A stretch of DNA of 5,617 nucleotides from Mycoplasmatota bacterium (GTDB lineage: Bacteria > Bacillota_I > Bacilli_A > Izemoplasmatales > Izemoplasmataceae): the NCBI GenBank assembly GCA_030641535.1, contig DAOWHG010000006.1, positions 1 through 5,617 on the forward strand, read 5' to 3'. Positions 4,525 to 5,617 of this stretch are shown here, one piece after another. The number at the start of each line of letters is the position of its first letter. Positions within the stretch are counted from its first letter, which is position 1. The notes below the pieces were generated by a model, which saw only the letters and a list, made by a program, of their open reading frames with translations, had not been told where the DNA came from and did no database searches. The translations under genes were made by a program, and so were the position numbers.

Positions 4525-5617
4525 ATGAGATCTATTAAAGAACTATATAAAATCGGAAATGGACCATCTAGTTCCCATACTATGGGACCTAAAAAAGCAT
4601 GTCAAATAGTGAAAGAAGAATATCACGCAGAAAGATATTTAGTTAAACTATATGGCTCTTTAAGTATGACAGGTAAAGGCCATTTAACTGATAAAGTTAT
4701 TAGAAGAACACTTGAAAATGTTGATGTTATCTTTTGTCAAGAACACATCTCTGAACATCCTAATACAATGGATTTCTTTATGTATAATGGTGATACACCA
4801 ATTGGCTATGAAAGGTTTTATAGTATTGGTGGAGGAGTAGTTAGAAGAAAAGGTGAAGACTGTAAAGAAATAAATACTATCTATCCTCATACATATTTTA
4901 AAGAGATTAGAGAATACTGTGAAAAAAATAATTTGAAACTACATGAATATGTCTATAAATATGAGGACAATGATTTTAAAGATTATTTAAAGTTAATCTG
5001 GAAAACAATGGAAGAATCAGTTGTTTCCGGATTAGAAGAAAGTGGTAATCTTCCTGGGATGTTAAACACTGAAAGAAAAGCTAAAAGAATATTAAATAGG
5101 ATAAAGTTTTCAAGTAGTAGACATCAAAATAAAACACAACTTGCCTCAGCTTACGCTTACGCAGTAAGTGAAACAAACGCAAGTGGAGGAGTTATTGTTA
5201 CTGCACCTACTTGTGGTGCAAGTGGAGTTTTACCAGGGGTATTATATTATGCTAAAGAAAAATATGATTTCTCAATAGATGAAATTATAAATGCACTAGC
5301 GACTGCTGGACTAATTGGTAATATTATAAAACATAATGGTTCAATAAGTGGCGCTGAAGCAGGATGCCAAGCTGAAATAGGAACAGCATGCAGCATGGCT
5401 GCAGCTGCTGTTTCAGTATTTATGGGAAGTGATATTGATACATTAGAGTGTGCTGCTGAAATCGCAATGGAACATCATCTAGGGTTAACTTGTGATCCTA
5501 TCTTAGGATATGTTCAAGTGCCTTGTATTGAAAGAAATGGAGTTGCTGCTTTAAGGGCAATTAATGCTAGTGAACTTGCTGAGCTTATTGGAGAAAACAG
5601 AAAAATATCATTTGATA
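4525..5617 (+). CDS. sdaA: L-serine dehydratase (L-serine ammonia-lyase), iron-sulfur type, single chain, 3' end cut by the window
   Basis: The open frame gives 364 residues to the window edge. It matches the [4Fe-4S] L-serine dehydratases, cytoplasmic enzymes that convert L-serine to pyruvate and ammonia. The N-terminal beta domain begins with the substrate-binding motif GPSSSHTMGP (13-22), and the alpha domain follows from about residue 160. The alpha domain has SETNASGG, TAPTCGASGVLPG, NGSISGAEAGC (C281), CDP (C323) and VQVPCIERN (C334). C281, C323 and C334 are spaced 42 and 11 residues apart, as I recall for the three main cluster ligands of the Legionella enzyme. Beta and alpha parts are fused, unlike the split Bacillus SdaAB. 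By comparison with single-chain homologues, roughly 35-60 C-terminal residues are missing here because the window ends. AAGGATG (4514-4520) supports the start. No serine transporter is visible in the window. Confidence 0.93.
   Translation, partial: MRSIKELYKIGNGPSSSHTMGPKKACQIVKEEYHAERYLVKLYGSLSMTGKGHLTDKVIRRTLENVDVIFCQEHISEHPNTMDFFMYNGDTPIGYERFYSIGGGVVRRKGEDCKEINTIYPHTYFKEIREYCEKNNLKLHEYVYKYEDNDFKDYLKLIWKTMEESVVSGLEESGNLPGMLNTERKAKRILNRIKFSSSRHQNKTQLASAYAYAVSETNASGGVIVTAPTCGASGVLPGVLYYAKEKYDFSIDEIINALATAGLIGNIIKHNGSISGAEAGCQAEIGTACSMAAAAVSVFMGSDIDTLECAAEIAMEHHLGLTCDPILGYVQVPCIERNGVAALRAINASELAELIGENRKISFD

Noticed and set aside
4684..4890. Open frame on the - strand inside the serine dehydratase gene
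   Set aside because: It is the shadow of a strongly conserved coding region on the + strand.
1..5617. Mobile elements, CRISPR arrays, tRNA or rRNA genes
   Set aside because: I saw no transposase or integrase, no evenly spaced repeats, and no stretch with tRNA- or rRNA-like sequence; almost all of the window is accounted for by coding genes and short intergenic gaps under 150 bases.

Overview
The window is AT-rich (roughly 30% GC by eye) and all genes lie on the + strand. Ribosome-binding sites are strong and of Firmicutes type (GGAGG, GAGGTGAT). TGA is used as a stop (end of the 1281-1814 gene) and Trp is read from TGG, so the standard bacterial code fits and the Mycoplasma/Spiroplasma code does not. 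A lipoprotein with a short Gram-positive-style signal, Rho-independent terminators and extended -10 promoters all point to a low-GC Bacillota or a standard-code relative of the Mollicutes (Acholeplasma/Izemoplasma-like). The exact lineage cannot be fixed from this sequence.

Layout. Positions 1-705: a small unrecognised protein, which may continue left of the window, followed by a small HNH-nuclease-like protein. Positions 736-1215: a MazG-type nucleotide pyrophosphohydrolase with a near-ideal extended -10 promoter and its own terminator. Positions 1231-2430: a three-gene copper/iron-sulfur operon comprising a CueP-type copper-binding lipoprotein, an HMA-domain copper-chaperone-like protein with an unusual C-terminal extension (ATGA overlap with cueP) and a stand-alone BFD-type [2Fe-2S] protein, closed by a terminator whose stem begins inside the last gene. 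Positions 2476-3466: an FTR1/EfeU-type iron permease with its own promoter, a possible Fur-like site and a terminator. Positions 3473-4446: an orphan alpha-toroid protein related to prenyltransferases and squalene cyclases. From 4525 to the right edge: a single-chain iron-sulfur L-serine dehydratase, cut by the window end.

How the genes may work together. The most interesting block is 1281-3385. CueP would bind copper outside the membrane, the HMA protein would bind Cu(I) inside, and the BFD protein carries a [2Fe-2S] cluster. HMA plus BFD as neighbours resembles a split form of the fused Archaeoglobus-type CopZ copper chaperone, in which a [2Fe-2S]-bearing domain is joined to an HMA domain. 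An FTR1 iron permease directly downstream suggests linked copper and iron handling. The family assignments rest on visible motifs; the functional link is inference. The remaining genes look like independent units.
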